Shown piece by piece: positions 6,620-7,114 of a DNA stretch of 7,114 nucleotides. The first letter of the stretch is position 1. Every line of letters begins with the position of its first letter. This stretch comes from an uncultured Holophagaceae bacterium. Its GTDB lineage: Bacteria > Acidobacteriota > Holophagae > Holophagales > Holophagaceae. Under the pieces are notes generated by a model. It saw only the letters and a list, made by a program, of their open reading frames with translations. It did not search any database and was not told the origin of the DNA. Where the stretch lies: the NCBI GenBank assembly GCA_903876615.1, contig CAIRAS010000038.1, positions 1 through 7,114 of the forward strand. Direction: 5' to 3'. Made by a program: the position numbers and the translations under genes.

Positions 6620-6623
6620 GGAG
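6620..6623 (+). promoter_or_regulatory. Ribosome binding site of the CxxCxC membrane protein gene
   Basis: GGAG lies six bases before the ATG at 6630-6632. This supports that start, which also gives a well-formed signal peptide. Confidence 0.65.
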
Positions 6624-6629
6624 TGCCCG

Positions 6630-7114
6630 ATGACCCGCCCCTGCCGCCTGAACCTGCTGCCCCTGCTGGCCCTTCTCCTGGCCGTCGCTCCGCCCGCCCA
6701 GGCCTGCGGCGCCTGTGGCTGCACCCTGAACTCGGACTGGGCCAGCCAGGGCTACGCGCTCAAGCCCGGACTGCGCTTCGACCTGCGCTACGACTATTTC
6801 AACCAGGATCAGCTGCGCATGGGCGCCCGGTCCGTGGGCCGGGGGGCTTTCGAGATCCCCAACGACCAGGAGATCCAGGAGAAGACCCTCAACCGCAACA
6901 CGACGCTGACCCTGGACTACAGCCCCACTGTGGACTGGGGTGTGGCCCTGGTGGTGCCGAGCTTCAACCGCTACCACGTCACCATCGCCGAGGGGGACAC
7001 GGAGCCCTCCTTCTCCCGAGCCAGCGGCCTTGGGGATGTCCGGGTGCTGGGCCGCTACCAGGGCTTCACCGACGATCACTCCTTCGGCGTGCAGCTCGGC
7101 GTGAAGCTGCCCAC
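6630..7114 (+). CDS. Exported putative outer-membrane beta-barrel protein with N-terminal CxxCxC cluster (partial)
   Basis: The first 161 residues of a gene that runs off the right edge. Residues 1-25 are a signal peptide (RPCRLNLLPLLALLLAVAPPAQA) with a good signal peptidase I site (A23-Q-A25). The mature protein begins at once with C26-G-A-C29-G-C31-TLNSDW, a tight cysteine cluster that could bind a metal or form a redox-active disulfide. The Cys after the cleavage site does not sit in a standard lipobox. From about residue 45, alternating hydrophobic/polar stretches rich in Tyr, Asp and Gly (LRFDLRYDYF, LTLDYSPTVDWGVALVVP, LGDVRVLGRYQGF, FGVQLGVKLP) look like the beta-strands and turns of an outer-membrane barrel, of the kind often labelled transporter or phenol-degradation-type meta-pathway protein. 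I recall similar Cys-started barrels in other bacteria but cannot name a function. It lies downstream of a predicted RegA site, which suggests redox-controlled expression. Confidence 0.85.
   Translation, partial: MTRPCRLNLLPLLALLLAVAPPAQACGACGCTLNSDWASQGYALKPGLRFDLRYDYFNQDQLRMGARSVGRGAFEIPNDQEIQEKTLNRNTTLTLDYSPTVDWGVALVVPSFNRYHVTIAEGDTEPSFSRASGLGDVRVLGRYQGFTDDHSFGVQLGVKLP

Noticed and set aside
5876..7079. Minus-strand open frames at 5876-6724 and 6600-7079
   Set aside because: They lie opposite regA and the barrel protein gene, would cross the predicted operator region, and encode Gly/Ala/His-rich sequence without domains.

Overview
The window is very GC-rich, close to fully coding, and looks like ordinary bacterial chromosome with no mobile element, tRNA, rRNA or CRISPR visible. 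The mix of genes (a large DUF5117-type secreted metalloprotease, a PKD-domain lipoprotein, a lipoprotein metallophosphatase and a RegB/RegA-type redox two-component system) would fit an Acidobacteriota of the Holophagae/Geothrix type. A GC-rich proteobacterium is not excluded, and this taxonomic guess is inference.

Minus strand, positions 1-4610: three genes for exported proteins are read right to left. First comes an 880-residue metzincin-like zinc metalloprotease (4610 to 1968), which has a signal peptide and an excellent ribosome binding site. It is followed by a gap of about 200 bases holding a 16-bp stem-loop that probably ends or attenuates its transcript. Then comes a 517-residue lipoprotein phosphatase of the calcineurin-like superfamily (1771 to 218, GTG start). 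Its stop codon overlaps, as ATGA, the start of a lipoprotein with a PKD domain that runs off the left edge.

Plus strand, positions 4759-7114: a sensor kinase and response regulator overlap by 8 bases and carry the hallmarks of the RegB/RegA (PrrB/PrrA, RoxS/RoxR, ActS/ActR) redox system. The kinase has six membrane segments, the quinone-site motif GGAANPF, the H-box HELGTPL and a cysteine in the position of the redox switch cysteine. The regulator has a receiver domain and the short Fis-like helix-turn-helix typical of RegA. It is followed by the start of a putative outer-membrane beta-barrel protein whose mature N-terminus carries a CxxCxC cluster.

The main find is non-coding. The same 19-base dyad, CTGCGACA-N3-TGACGCAG, occurs twice: once in the divergent promoter region in front of regB, and once between regA and the CxxCxC protein gene. 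It matches the half-site rule known for PrrA/RegA (GCGNC...GNCGC), and both copies are centred about 60 bases before a start codon. The simplest reading is that RegA controls its own operon, and possibly the divergent metalloprotease, as well as the downstream membrane protein. That would make this a compact redox-responsive regulatory unit with two operators visible by eye.
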